Part shown: in pieces, positions 7,191 to 12,907 of the stretch
Numbering within the stretch: position 1 is the first letter of the stretch
Layout: each line of letters starts with the position of its first letter
Assembly (NCBI GenBank): GCA_005881235.1
Contig: VBEQ01000118.1
Span: forward strand, 1 to 12,907
Direction: 5' to 3'
From: Chloroflexota bacterium
GTDB taxonomy: Bacteria > Chloroflexota > Dormibacteria > CF-121
Length of the DNA stretch: 12,907 nucleotides
Made by a program: the position numbers and the translations under genes
Notes under the pieces: generated by a model
Databases searched by the model: none
The model's input: only the letters and a program-made list of their open reading frames with translations
What the model was told of the DNA's origin: nothing

Positions 7191-9053
7191 TTATGGCGTT
7201 CGGTCGCCGTAGATGTTCTGGTCGAGGCCGCCCGCCCGCGGGCACGTGTCACCGCTCACCCCGCCCGAGGCCGTGGTGTGACGGCACTGCAGGACATCGG
7301 CGGTGGTGGCATCCTGGTCTTCGGAGACCTCTCGCTGATCCACGCCCCCGGCCGTGTTGCGCCAATCCGCCCAGACCGTGAAGGCGAAGTCACCGAGCGA
7401 CGTTACCCAGAGGTAATCGCCGGCGAAGGGCACCGTCCGGCCGGAAAACTGCTCGTAGTTGGGATTGCTGCTCACGTCTGTGATCCTGGTCGCCGTCGAC
7501 CAGCTGGCGCCCCCATTGCCGGACCTGGTGGCGAAGACGTCGAGGGCAGGCGCGGTCAGACCGCCGGGACCGTTGCCAACCGGCCGCTGGGCCGAGTAGT
7601 TGGGATCCAGGCGGCTATCCCACCAGGTTGCGTGCAAGACGCCGCCCTCCGCCGAGATATCAGGGAACAGCTGATGGCCGATCGCCTCATTGTCGAGCAG
7701 CGCCGGCGTCGTGTGGCCGCCGGTTGCACCGTTGAGCTTGATGAAATACACCCCCGATTGGCTGCCAGTGTTCTGGTGGCGCGTCACCGGCAGGTCGCCT
7801 GAAGCAACCGACCCGTAGGTCGTGCCGCTCGCGACTTCGGTACCTGGCTTGCTCGGGTCATACACGATGTAGATGTTCTCGCTGTTCGTATCCAGCTGAT
7901 CAGCCGTTGACCGCACCTGGGTGCTACGCCGGAAGAACGTGTAGCCGGACTGGCAATGGGACGCGAAGTCGCCACAGCTGCCGGCCAGGCCTCCACTATC
8001 CAGGATGTCCGTCGCATCGTAGGGCTCGAAGGCCGCAATCTGCGTCGGCTGCGAGAAGCTGCCACCGCAGTCTGTGGACTTCTGGTACATGACTGCATCG
8101 GTGTCCTGGCTGCTGCGGATATCGGCGAACTGCCGGTAGGTGACGTAGACGTGACCGTTGGCCGTGACGGAGATGTCGGGAAACTGGATGTCGTGCACCG
8201 TCTGGCTCAGCTTCATCGGACTCGAGAAGGTTGCGCCATGGTCGGTCGAGCGAACCAGATAAACGCTGGAGTTGAAACCGCTCGGGGTGTTCCCCGTGAA
8301 TCGCGCCCAGGCGAAGTAGACGTAGCCGTCGCAGGAGCCGCCCGTGCGATCGGCTTCGATGGCGGTCTTGTCGTGGAATTTGCCCAGCAGGTTCGGCGCC
8401 GACGAGCCGCTGGCCACCGTAACGGTGCCCTGATACTGCTTCCCATCGTTGAGGGTTCCCGCCGGGCCACCGGAGTTGACGTAACGCGCTACCCAGACGT
8501 CGCCCATCGTCTTCGCGGTTCCCTCGGGGTCTCCGGAGCTCTCCGACCCCATGAACACGCGGCCGTGCTTATCCCAGGCGATGACCGGATCACCGGAGCC
8601 GGCAGTCCGCACCTGAGCCAGGGCGGCGTACGGCGAGGTGTCACCCGGGTAGCCGGGGACCAGCGAGCTCACGAAGGTCCCACCGCTGTTTTCAGACCGG
8701 TAGTACCCCAGCCAGACCGGGCCGCTCGGGATCGGAGCTCCGTTCGCGTCCATCCCGTTGTTGTAGACCCCGCAGTAATCGTTCGAGCTTCCGATCAACA
8801 CACGGGTGTCCCGCGGATCGACCGCGACCGCCGGTTCATTCTGGCGTCCCTGCGATCGCGAGCACTCGGTCAGGGTCGGGTCGGTGTACGCCGTCCCTGT
8901 CCCCAGCGTATACGCGCTCACGTAAGCACCGGCCGTCTCATCATGGGTCAGCCTGACGTTGGTACCAGGTGACGCCGAGGCCGACGCGACGTTCAGCAGC
9001 AGGCTCCCGGCCGCGATGACCATAGGCAGGCGGAGCCAAATCGATCGCTTCAT
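7191..9053 (-). CDS. Secreted Asp-box (sialidase-fold/BNR) protein (620 aa)
   Basis: A Sec signal peptide is evident: MKRSIWLRLP, a hydrophobic core, then ASASA before residue 29. There is no lipobox, membrane anchor or sorting signal, so the product is probably released. Asp-box motifs (SxDxGxxF/W type) occur at about 120-127 (SENSGGTF), 269-276 (STDHGATF), 326-333 (STDCGGSF) and near 530 (SGNGGASW), each on a predicted propeller turn. Strand patterns such as GHVYVTYRQF and GVLHATWWD repeat through the protein. The fold is shared by sialidases and many non-enzymatic propellers; I do not see a clear arginine triad, so a sialidase activity is not claimed. ATG 9053 has a strong AGGAGGG five bases upstream, unlike the leaderless genes of the window. 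It is a single-gene unit, convergent with the lipoprotein. Confidence 0.88.
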   Translation of the reverse strand: MKRSIWLRLPMVIAAGSLLLNVASASASPGTNVRLTHDETAGAYVSAYTLGTGTAYTDPTLTECSRSQGRQNEPAVAVDPRDTRVLIGSSNDYCGVYNNGMDANGAPIPSGPVWLGYYRSENSGGTFVSSLVPGYPGDTSPYAALAQVRTAGSGDPVIAWDKHGRVFMGSESSGDPEGTAKTMGDVWVARYVNSGGPAGTLNDGKQYQGTVTVASGSSAPNLLGKFHDKTAIEADRTGGSCDGYVYFAWARFTGNTPSGFNSSVYLVRSTDHGATFSSPMKLSQTVHDIQFPDISVTANGHVYVTYRQFADIRSSQDTDAVMYQKSTDCGGSFSQPTQIAAFEPYDATDILDSGGLAGSCGDFASHCQSGYTFFRRSTQVRSTADQLDTNSENIYIVYDPSKPGTEVASGTTYGSVASGDLPVTRHQNTGSQSGVYFIKLNGATGGHTTPALLDNEAIGHQLFPDISAEGGVLHATWWDSRLDPNYSAQRPVGNGPGGLTAPALDVFATRSGNGGASWSTATRITDVSSNPNYEQFSGRTVPFAGDYLWVTSLGDFAFTVWADWRNTAGGVDQREVSEDQDATTADVLQCRHTTASGGVSGDTCPRAGGLDQNIYGDRTP

Positions 9054-9108
9054 GCTTCCCTCCTGGATGCAAGTTCTCCCCGAGGCAGCCGCACCCTGCT
9101 GCCCGCTC

Positions 9109-9138
9109 AGGATCGCCCGCGGGCGCCCGACTTGTCAA
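9109..9138 (-). promoter_or_regulatory. Candidate promoter of the secreted propeller gene with palindrome in the spacer
   Basis: Reading leftward, a perfect TTGACA (9133-9138) is followed after 18 bases by GATCCT (9109-9114), a poor -10. The spacer holds the 12-bp perfect palindrome CGCCCGCGGGCG (9114-9125), placed like a repressor site. The rest of the 119-base gap to the rightward gene at 9173 shows no other structure. Confidence 0.35.
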
Positions 9139-9172
9139 GCTCTTTATCAGCCTTTACAGGGATTGAAAGAAG

Positions 9173-9934
9173 GTGCCAACCTGTCGCGTCGCATTACCTA
9201 TCGGCCTGGTCGATCGATTCAAAGACGTGACGGACTGGCTGACCGAAGGTGAGGCGGCCGCCAGCCAGGGTGACCTCATGTCCTCGGACGTCGCGTTGCA
9301 TCGCCCGAGCCGCCGGTGGTATGGGCAGGTGATGCCCGGGTCGTGGGCACCCAACATCGACAGCGATGGGGTCGACGGCAAGCTTTCCGGCGTTGCCGCC
9401 GTCCAGGCGCACGATCCGGCCTTCGACGAGAACGTGTTCCTCGCGCAGGTCCAGCGACTCTTCTTTGCCGTCCTCGAGGCGTGGACCGCGCTCAAACCGG
9501 CTCTCAGCCAGGGCGTCATGGCGTCGCTGATCTGGGAGGAGCAACAGGCCCAGATCGCGGCGTACCAGCAACGCGGATGGCACAACGTCCTGCCCAAGCT
9601 CGCCTTTACCAGCGCGGTCGTCGCCGGCGCGCTCTGCGGCAGCGGCTTCGACACGATCACGGTGCGCATCAACGCCAACTCCGCGGACTATGACCTCGAC
9701 AGCGGCGGGCATGTGATCCGCGGCGAAACGCAACCCTGGGATTGGACCGAAGATTGGATCTTTCAGCGCCCGTCGACGGCGCAGACCGGCCGGGCGGGGA
9801 CGATCACCTCGCAGGCCTGTCCGAACTGCGGGGCGTCGGTCAACGTCGACATCACCAGCATCTGTCCCTTTTGTGATGCCGCGGTCATCAGCGGCAAGTT
9901 CGGCTGGTTGTTGACGCGAATCGATCGGGTTTAG
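9173..9934 (+). CDS. Cytosolic Tim44-like domain protein with C-terminal zinc ribbon (253 aa)
   Basis: This is a diverged paralogue of the membrane protein at 11337-12257. The shared region runs from AVQAHDPAFDENVFLAQVQ, through FFAVLEAWTAL and FDTITVRINANSADYD, to the terminal ribbon CPNCGASVNVDITSICPFC followed by SGKFGWLL. Both copies keep two CxxC pairs for one zinc. Unlike the paralogue, it has no signal peptide, glycine-rich segment or transmembrane helix before the domain, so it should be cytosolic or bound to a partner. Tim44-like domains bind membranes or partner proteins; no enzymatic role is evident. The start is uncertain: GTG 9173 has no good ribosome binding site, and an internal GTG or the ATG near 9278 is possible. 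Coding character is clear from about residue 20 on. Downstream lies the hairpin-rich gap. Confidence 0.82.
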   Translation: MPTCRVALPIGLVDRFKDVTDWLTEGEAAASQGDLMSSDVALHRPSRRWYGQVMPGSWAPNIDSDGVDGKLSGVAAVQAHDPAFDENVFLAQVQRLFFAVLEAWTALKPALSQGVMASLIWEEQQAQIAAYQQRGWHNVLPKLAFTSAVVAGALCGSGFDTITVRINANSADYDLDSGGHVIRGETQPWDWTEDWIFQRPSTAQTGRAGTITSQACPNCGASVNVDITSICPFCDAAVISGKFGWLLTRIDRV

Positions 9935-9970
9935 ATCGCGCCCCGAGTGCACAGACATGCCGGCTCGGCG

Positions 9971-10020
9971 CCGAATTCAGATATCCCGGCGCTCCGCACC
10001 GAATACAGACGTCCGGCGCC
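9971..10020 (+). repeat. Two direct copies of a 22-23-bp motif, 28 bp apart
   Basis: CCGAATTCAGATATCCCGGC continues to GCT (9971-9993). CCGAATACAGACGTCCGGCG continues to CC (9999-10020). They share CCGAAT-CAGA--TCC and the GGCGC end. TACAGACG recurs once more at 10107-10114. Confidence 0.6.
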
Positions 10021-10241
10021 CATTTGGTGCGCCGGGAGAAATTCGCAAGCCTTGTCGCGGCTCGCGAATTTCAACGGCCGAGCTCTTCCCGTTCGGGAGA
10101 CGCGCGTACAGACGCTCGTCAGAGAGACGGCGAGATGCGCGCGTACCTTCCTGACAAGAGGTTGCCACGGGAAGAGCTCGGTTTCAGCCGCTTTTCGCGG
10201 CTGAAAACAGAAAACCGACCATCGCTCAGTGGTCGGTTTTC
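10013..10241 (+). ncRNA. Candidate structured RNA (or long structured 3' UTR)
   Basis: Successive helices are visible. Hairpin A pairs CCGGCGC with GCGCCGG (10013-10035). Hairpin B pairs GAAATTCGC/GCGAATTTC then AGCC/GGCT (10038-10072). Rod C has a 15-bp closing stem, 10078-10092 with 10167-10181 (CCGAGCTCTTCCCG), enclosing ACGCGCG/CGCGCGT (10100-10106/10138-10144) and CTCGTC/GGCGAG (10115-10134). Hairpin D pairs TTTCAGCCGC with GCGGCTGAAA (10182-10206). The run ends in a terminator-like hairpin. Stems of 9-15 bp in near-perfect pairing are far more than chance gives in 230 bases, and none lies in a gene. I cannot match it to tmRNA, RNase P, SRP or 6S RNA. The strand is inferred from the terminator being last on +; no promoter is seen. 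Confidence 0.4.
10210..10241. terminator. Strong bidirectional Rho-independent-type terminator
   Basis: GAAAACCGACCA, an eight-base loop, then TGGTCGGTTTTC form a perfect 12-bp stem. On + the stem ends in TTTT. Reading leftward the tail is TTTTCTGTTTT, a better U tract, so it can end transcripts coming from radC as well as rightward transcripts from the structured region. Confidence 0.8.
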
Positions 10242-10387
10242 CTGCCCCGTCTGGGCCGCGCCCGCCGGCAGGCGAGCTCCGCTATTCTCTCATGCCGAGG
10301 CCTCCGTGGCCGTCCCAAATTGCGGATTCGGTTGCGGCAATTAGGGCTTATTTGACAACGCCGCTATCAGCTTCGTACAGGGCCGGC

Positions 10388-10984
10388 CTAGAGGGCGCCG
10401 GATTCGCGCAGGCTCCGGAAGCGCTCGGCACAGACCACCAGGTGATCAAGGACTTCCACCCCAAGTAACCGGCCGGCTTCCTGAAGGTGGCGCGTGACCG
10501 CCAGGTCTTCCGGACTGGGGGTCGGGTCCCCCGAGGGGTGGTTGTGAGCCAGGATCACCGCCGCCGCGCCCAACGTCAATGCCGGCCCGAAAACCTCCCG
10601 CGGCTGCAGCGCGGCAACATTCAGACCACCGACCGCGACCTTTTCGCAGCCGAGCGGTTGGTTGCGCGTATTCAGGTACAGGACGGCGAAACACTCCTTC
10701 AGGCTGGTGCGCAGCTCCTGAAACTGAAGCAGGGCCTCCCGCGGCGAGGTGACCGCCGGTGCCGCGCTGTCGGCCGGCACGTGCCAGCGGCGGGCGAGCT
10801 CGCGCACCATGAACAGCCGCCGGACCTGGCCAGGTCGGAACCCGTGCCGGCGCGCCGACGCCCGCAGGTCGCCAGCTTGGCGCTCCACGATCCCCCCTTC
10901 GGCTAGCAGCGCCCTGACCCCCGACAGGTCGCCGCGCTGCCCGACGAGGGCAGCCAGCAGGCCCGGCTCGTCCGGCGCAGCCAT
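10388..10984 (-). CDS. radC: RadC/JAB-domain (MPN) protein, short form (198 aa)
   Basis: The C-terminal JAB/MPN domain (about 78-198) carries the RadC metal motif HNHPSGD (H147, H149, D153) with the partner acid E97 in LKECFAVLYLN, followed by SPEDLAVTRHLQEAGRLLG and LDHLVV, all standard for the family. These residues form a zinc site like that of JAMM metalloproteases; the cellular role of RadC is unsettled, and a DNA-repair role is doubtful. The N-terminal 75 residues are shorter and poorly matched to the usual RadC helical part, where full-length proteins run about 220-230 residues. ATG 10984 lies seven bases from a TATTAT and lacks a Shine-Dalgarno, which indicates leaderless translation. 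It sits 47 bases after the tail-anchored protein gene but has its own promoter. Confidence 0.93.
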   Translation of the reverse strand: MAAPDEPGLLAALVGQRGDLSGVRALLAEGGIVERQAGDLRASARRHGFRPGQVRRLFMVRELARRWHVPADSAAPAVTSPREALLQFQELRTSLKECFAVLYLNTRNQPLGCEKVAVGGLNVAALQPREVFGPALTLGAAAVILAHNHPSGDPTPSPEDLAVTRHLQEAGRLLGVEVLDHLVVCAERFRSLRESGAL

Positions 10985-10991
10985 CGCGTCA

Positions 10992-11020
10992 ATAATACTA
11001 CATTTTTGTGTAGTAGTCTA
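10992..11020 (-). promoter_or_regulatory. radC promoter with a dyad in the -35/-10 spacer
   Basis: Reading leftward, TAGACT (11015-11020, four of six matches to TTGACA), a 17-bp spacer and TATTAT (10992-10997) end seven bases before ATG 10984. An inverted repeat TACTACA-N6-TGTAGTA (10996-11015) fills the spacer and touches both boxes. This is the most AT-rich spot in the neighbourhood. The geometry suits a repressor operator; the repressor is unknown. Confidence 0.6.
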
Positions 11021-11031
11021 CGCCAAAGGGT

Positions 11032-11340
11032 CTAGCCGGAGGCCCGGTGGCCGAAGACGGCGATCAGCAGGATCACGATGATGATCACCACAATCACGAT
11101 GCCCGCGCCGAGCAGCAGAGCGGTCATGTTGATGGTCGTGTCTTTGATGGGCGCCTGGACCGACATCGGCGGTCCCGGCTGAACCGGCGAACCGGCGCCG
11201 GGCGGCAGCGGCGCGCCGGGTGGCACTGCTGGGCGGTCGACAAAGGTGCCAGGCGGGCCGGGCGACTGCGACGCCGGCGGCTGCGACCAGCCCGTTCGGT
11301 CGGCTGGTGTCTGTGAGGGCGGTCCGTCTTGCTCGTTCAT
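11032..11340 (-). CDS. Proline-rich protein with C-terminal membrane anchor (102 aa)
   Basis: ATG 11340 overlaps the preceding stop as ATGA, so it is translationally coupled to the Tim44-like gene; a longer reading from 11382 would lie inside that gene and is not needed. Residues 1-66 are disordered and rich in Pro, Gly, Ser and Gln. Residues 73-96 are one strongly hydrophobic helix (ALLLGAGIVIVVIIIVILLI), followed by the short tail FGHRASG. With no signal peptide, the topology should be tail-anchored, proline-rich part in the cytosol; this is inference. There are no cysteines or enzymatic motifs. As the third member of a coupled trio, it may anchor or scaffold the SPFH and Tim44-like partners. 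No family is recognised. Confidence 0.8.
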   Translation of the reverse strand: MNEQDGPPSQTPADRTGWSQPPASQSPGPPGTFVDRPAVPPGAPLPPGAGSPVQPGPPMSVQAPIKDTTINMTALLLGAGIVIVVIIIVILLIAVFGHRASG

Positions 11341-12257
11341 CCTTGCCACTCCGATGCTTGCGTGATGTTGTCGAGGACCCAACCGAACTGTCCGCTGGTC
11401 ACGGTCGCTTTGCAGTAGCTACAGACGCCGGATTCGTTGATCGATAGGGGCGCGCCGCAGTTGGGGCATTGGGTGACCTCGGCGCCCTCCCCTGCCTTGG
11501 TCCGGGCGGACCCGCTTCGAATAAAGGTCCAGTATTCGGTAAAGGGCTGATTCTGGCGCGAGCCGTAAATGACTTTGTTGCTGGTGGCGTCGTCCACCTC
11601 ATAGTCCGCGGCGCTCGCATCGATCCGCACGGTGACCGTATCGAAGTTCGGATCCGTCTGCACCTTGACGATGTGGACCCCACCGATGACGAGGTTGTCG
11701 AGCAGGTTTCGCTTGTGCGCGGCGATCATGGCATCGACCTGGTTCTTCCACCGGTGGTAGATGCCGTCCGACATGTAGACCCGGGCCGGTTCGAGGTTGC
11801 GGTCCACCCATGCTTTCTGCAGCGCGAAGAAGGCCGCCTGGGCCCGGTCGAGGAACATCTGCTGGTTGAAGTTCGGATCCTTGGCCTGCAGGGCAGCCAG
11901 GTCATCGGGCAGCGTGGAACGCATCTGTCCCATGGGCGCGTAGGCCGGGCCCCAGTTCGATGCCTGGACGGGATTGCCGATGCTCATGCGGCGGTACGCC
12001 TGATAGACCGCAAAGGCGATGAAGAGAAAGAAGATGAACCCGCCGCCGCCTCCGCCGAAGAGGAAGAAGGGCAGCAACAGGCCGCCCCCGCCGAAGCCGC
12101 CGCCACCGCCACCATAGCCTCCACCACCGCTAAATCCGCCACCACCACCACCAAAGCTCTGACCGCCGCCGGCACGAGCCAGCGCGAGCAGCGGGCTCGT
12201 CAGCAGCAGCGTCAACGCCAGGACGGCACCCAGAGCCAGCCGGCGACGCCAGCTCAC
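11337..12257 (-). CDS. Membrane Tim44-like domain protein with C-terminal zinc ribbon (306 aa)
   Basis: GTG 12257 overlaps the upstream TGA as GTGA, and the sequence from there is a good signal/anchor (SWRRRLALGAVLALTLLL), so this start beats the longer frame from 12401. In order: signal or signal-anchor 5-29, glycine-rich low-complexity segment 30-59, hydrophobic segments around 60-67 and 72-88, basic stop YRR, Tim44-like domain about 115-250, and a zinc ribbon with C264, C267, C279 and C282. The glycine-rich leader followed by a membrane segment and a Tim44-like domain is common in bacterial homologues. Family knowledge suggests membrane-associated partner binding, not catalysis. The domain and ribbon would face the cytosol if the second helix spans the membrane. 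It is the middle of the SPFH-Tim44-tail-anchor trio and a paralogue of the gene at 9173. Confidence 0.87.
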   Translation of the reverse strand: MSWRRRLALGAVLALTLLLTSPLLALARAGGGQSFGGGGGGFSGGGGYGGGGGGFGGGGLLLPFFLFGGGGGGFIFFLFIAFAVYQAYRRMSIGNPVQASNWGPAYAPMGQMRSTLPDDLAALQAKDPNFNQQMFLDRAQAAFFALQKAWVDRNLEPARVYMSDGIYHRWKNQVDAMIAAHKRNLLDNLVIGGVHIVKVQTDPNFDTVTVRIDASAADYEVDDATSNKVIYGSRQNQPFTEYWTFIRSGSARTKAGEGAEVTQCPNCGAPLSINESGVCSYCKATVTSGQFGWVLDNITQASEWQG

Positions 12258-12907
12258 GCTTTTTCCGGTGCGCCTCCGCCGGTGAGTGATTGCCCACAGT
12301 TGGTGCAGAACTTGCCGTTGGCGGCGTTTTGCGTGCCGCACTTGGGGCAGGCCACGGTCGCGCCAGTTGGAGCCGGCGCCGGTGAAAGCGCCTGGCCGCA
12401 ACTGTTGCAGAACTTCGCGCTCTCGGCGTTCAGCGCGTGGCAGTTGGGGCAGCGCACCTGGATCTGGCCGCCGGCGGCCACCGTTTGACCCAATTGGCCG
12501 GCGACCACGCCGCCCACGCCAAGGCCGACGCCGAGGAAGGCGGGATTCACGCCGCCGCCCTGACCGGGCCCCTGCGCCAGGCCTTGGCCGGCGCCGATCA
12601 TCGCCGCGCCGGATGCGTACTGCTGGAAGCCACCCGCCAGCTTGGTGTATTGCACGTCCTTGAGGAAGTTCTTCAGCTTGTCTTCGTCCTCGGGCTTAAG
12701 CGTGATCGTGAAATTCCCGAGGCGCACGATCTGGAGGCCATAGCTGTTGATGTTGCGCTGGACCTGGGCGATCGTCTCCGATTCAATCTCGTCGGTGTGT
12801 GCCGCGATGCCGAGCAGCGGCCAGCCGTTGGTCACCACGTGCGCCACGACATCCGTCCGCAGGGTCTTGAGCAGCTGCTCACGCATCCAGTCGGTGATTT
12901 CGTCGTT
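12254..12907 (-). CDS. SPFH/YdjI-like protein with two zinc ribbons, 5' end outside window
   Basis: The frame is open to the right edge (upstream of the internal ATG at 12886 it still reads NDEITDW), so the N-terminal SPFH core is off-window. The visible part has the end of an SPFH-like domain (QLLKTLRTDVVAHVV, NSYGLQIVRLGNFTI), an Ala/Gly/Gln-rich hinge, then two C4 zinc ribbons, CPNCHALNAESAKFCNSCGQ and CPKCGTQNAANGKFCTNCGQ. This layout matches the B. subtilis YdjI type (once called virion-core-like), a membrane-scaffold protein acting with YdjG, YdjH and a PspA homologue in membrane protection. Similar function here is inference. It overlaps the Tim44-like gene by four bases (GTGA) and heads the coupled trio within this window. 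Any PspA-like gene would lie outside. Confidence 0.82.
   Translation of the reverse strand, partial: NDEITDWMREQLLKTLRTDVVAHVVTNGWPLLGIAAHTDEIESETIAQVQRNINSYGLQIVRLGNFTITLKPEDEDKLKNFLKDVQYTKLAGGFQQYASGAAMIGAGQGLAQGPGQGGGVNPAFLGVGLGVGGVVAGQLGQTVAAGGQIQVRCPNCHALNAESAKFCNSCGQALSPAPAPTGATVACPKCGTQNAANGKFCTNCGQSLTGGGAPEKA

Larger units (their letters stand above)
9935..10387. other. 453-bp gene-free stretch dense in stem-loops
   Basis: No convincing protein-coding frame is present on either strand. From left to right it holds two copies of a 22-bp motif, four strong or extended stem-loops, a terminator-like hairpin (10210-10241), and about 145 bases of unstructured sequence up to the radC stop. 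The individual parts are listed separately. Confidence 0.8.

Noticed and set aside
7191..7802. Rightward frame antisense to the 3' end of the secreted Asp-box gene
   Set aside because: It shows no motif or ribosome site, and it lies opposite a clear coding frame with Asp boxes.
9971..10181. CRISPR array
   Set aside because: There are only two imperfect direct copies with a spacer of a few bases. The rest is inverted, not direct, repetition, and no cas gene is nearby.
9947..10344. Several 60-100-residue frames on both strands in the gene-free stretch
   Set aside because: They are arginine/serine-rich translations of GC-rich stem-loops, without ribosome sites, and overlap each other in several frames.
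10229..10468. Rightward frame giving a 79-residue peptide, with a TATTCT just before an internal ATG
   Set aside because: It starts inside the terminator hairpin and ends antisense to radC. The ATG lies too close to the TATTCT, and no family character is visible. A small protein from the internal ATG is not excluded but is unsupported.
10996..11015. BlaI/MecI/CopY-type operator
   Set aside because: Those sites have TACA and TGTA separated by about two bases. Here the spacer is six bases and no such regulator gene is in the window.
12010..12170. Glycine-codon-rich tract as a tandem DNA repeat or recombination site
   Set aside because: It is explained by the glycine-rich protein segment of the Tim44-like protein; codons vary and there is no fixed period.
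12258..12401. Extended start of the membrane Tim44-like protein at 12401
   Set aside because: The added residues are an arginine-rich shadow of the SPFH gene's second zinc ribbon. The GTG at 12257 gives a proper signal/anchor and a GTGA coupling overlap.

Overview
This window is high-GC bacterial chromosome, densely coding and with mixed gene orientation. No marker gene fixes the taxon. The gene content, the GTG/TTG starts and the apparent leaderless promoters suggest a soil-type Terrabacteria lineage such as Chloroflexota/Dormibacterota. This content includes an M20 dipeptidase, a GAF hybrid kinase with an OmpR regulator, a GSDH-like lipoprotein, a sialidase-fold secreted protein, and SPFH and Tim44-like proteins with zinc ribbons. 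The taxon is an inference only.

Left part (1-4956). The 3' end of an M20 metallopeptidase runs rightward and meets a leftward group tail to tail. In transcription order that group is a GAF/HisKA/HATPase/REC hybrid kinase (about 4770 to 3176), an OmpR-type response regulator (3166 to 2465), a TPR-like protein (2413 to 1510) and a small unknown protein (1447 to 1193). Two of these genes are damaged as read. The kinase lacks one base near 4243. The TPR-like gene lacks one base near 2320 and carries a 110-bp insertion flanked by a 5-bp duplication. Removing the insertion and restoring one base gives a 264-residue frame. The inserted segment contains one of three copies of a GC-rich palindromic repeat found in the window.

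Middle part (4957-9053). A zinc-domain MDR oxidoreductase overlaps by 4 bp a lipoprotein with a sugar-dehydrogenase-like beta-propeller. These face a leftward gene for a large secreted Asp-box (sialidase-fold) protein. The third palindromic repeat and a second hairpin sit between the two stop codons.

Right part (9054-12907). A cytosolic Tim44-like/zinc-ribbon protein reads rightward. It is followed by a 453-bp gene-free stretch packed with perfect or near-perfect stem-loops that ends in a bidirectional terminator; this may be a structured RNA. Leftward genes then follow: radC, whose promoter spacer holds a 7-6-7 dyad, and a tightly coupled trio. The trio is an SPFH-type protein with two zinc ribbons, a membrane Tim44-like protein with a zinc ribbon, and a proline-rich tail-anchored protein. 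It resembles in outline the Bacillus YdjG/YdjH/YdjI membrane-stress module. The lone Tim44-like gene at 9173 is a diverged paralogue of the middle member.
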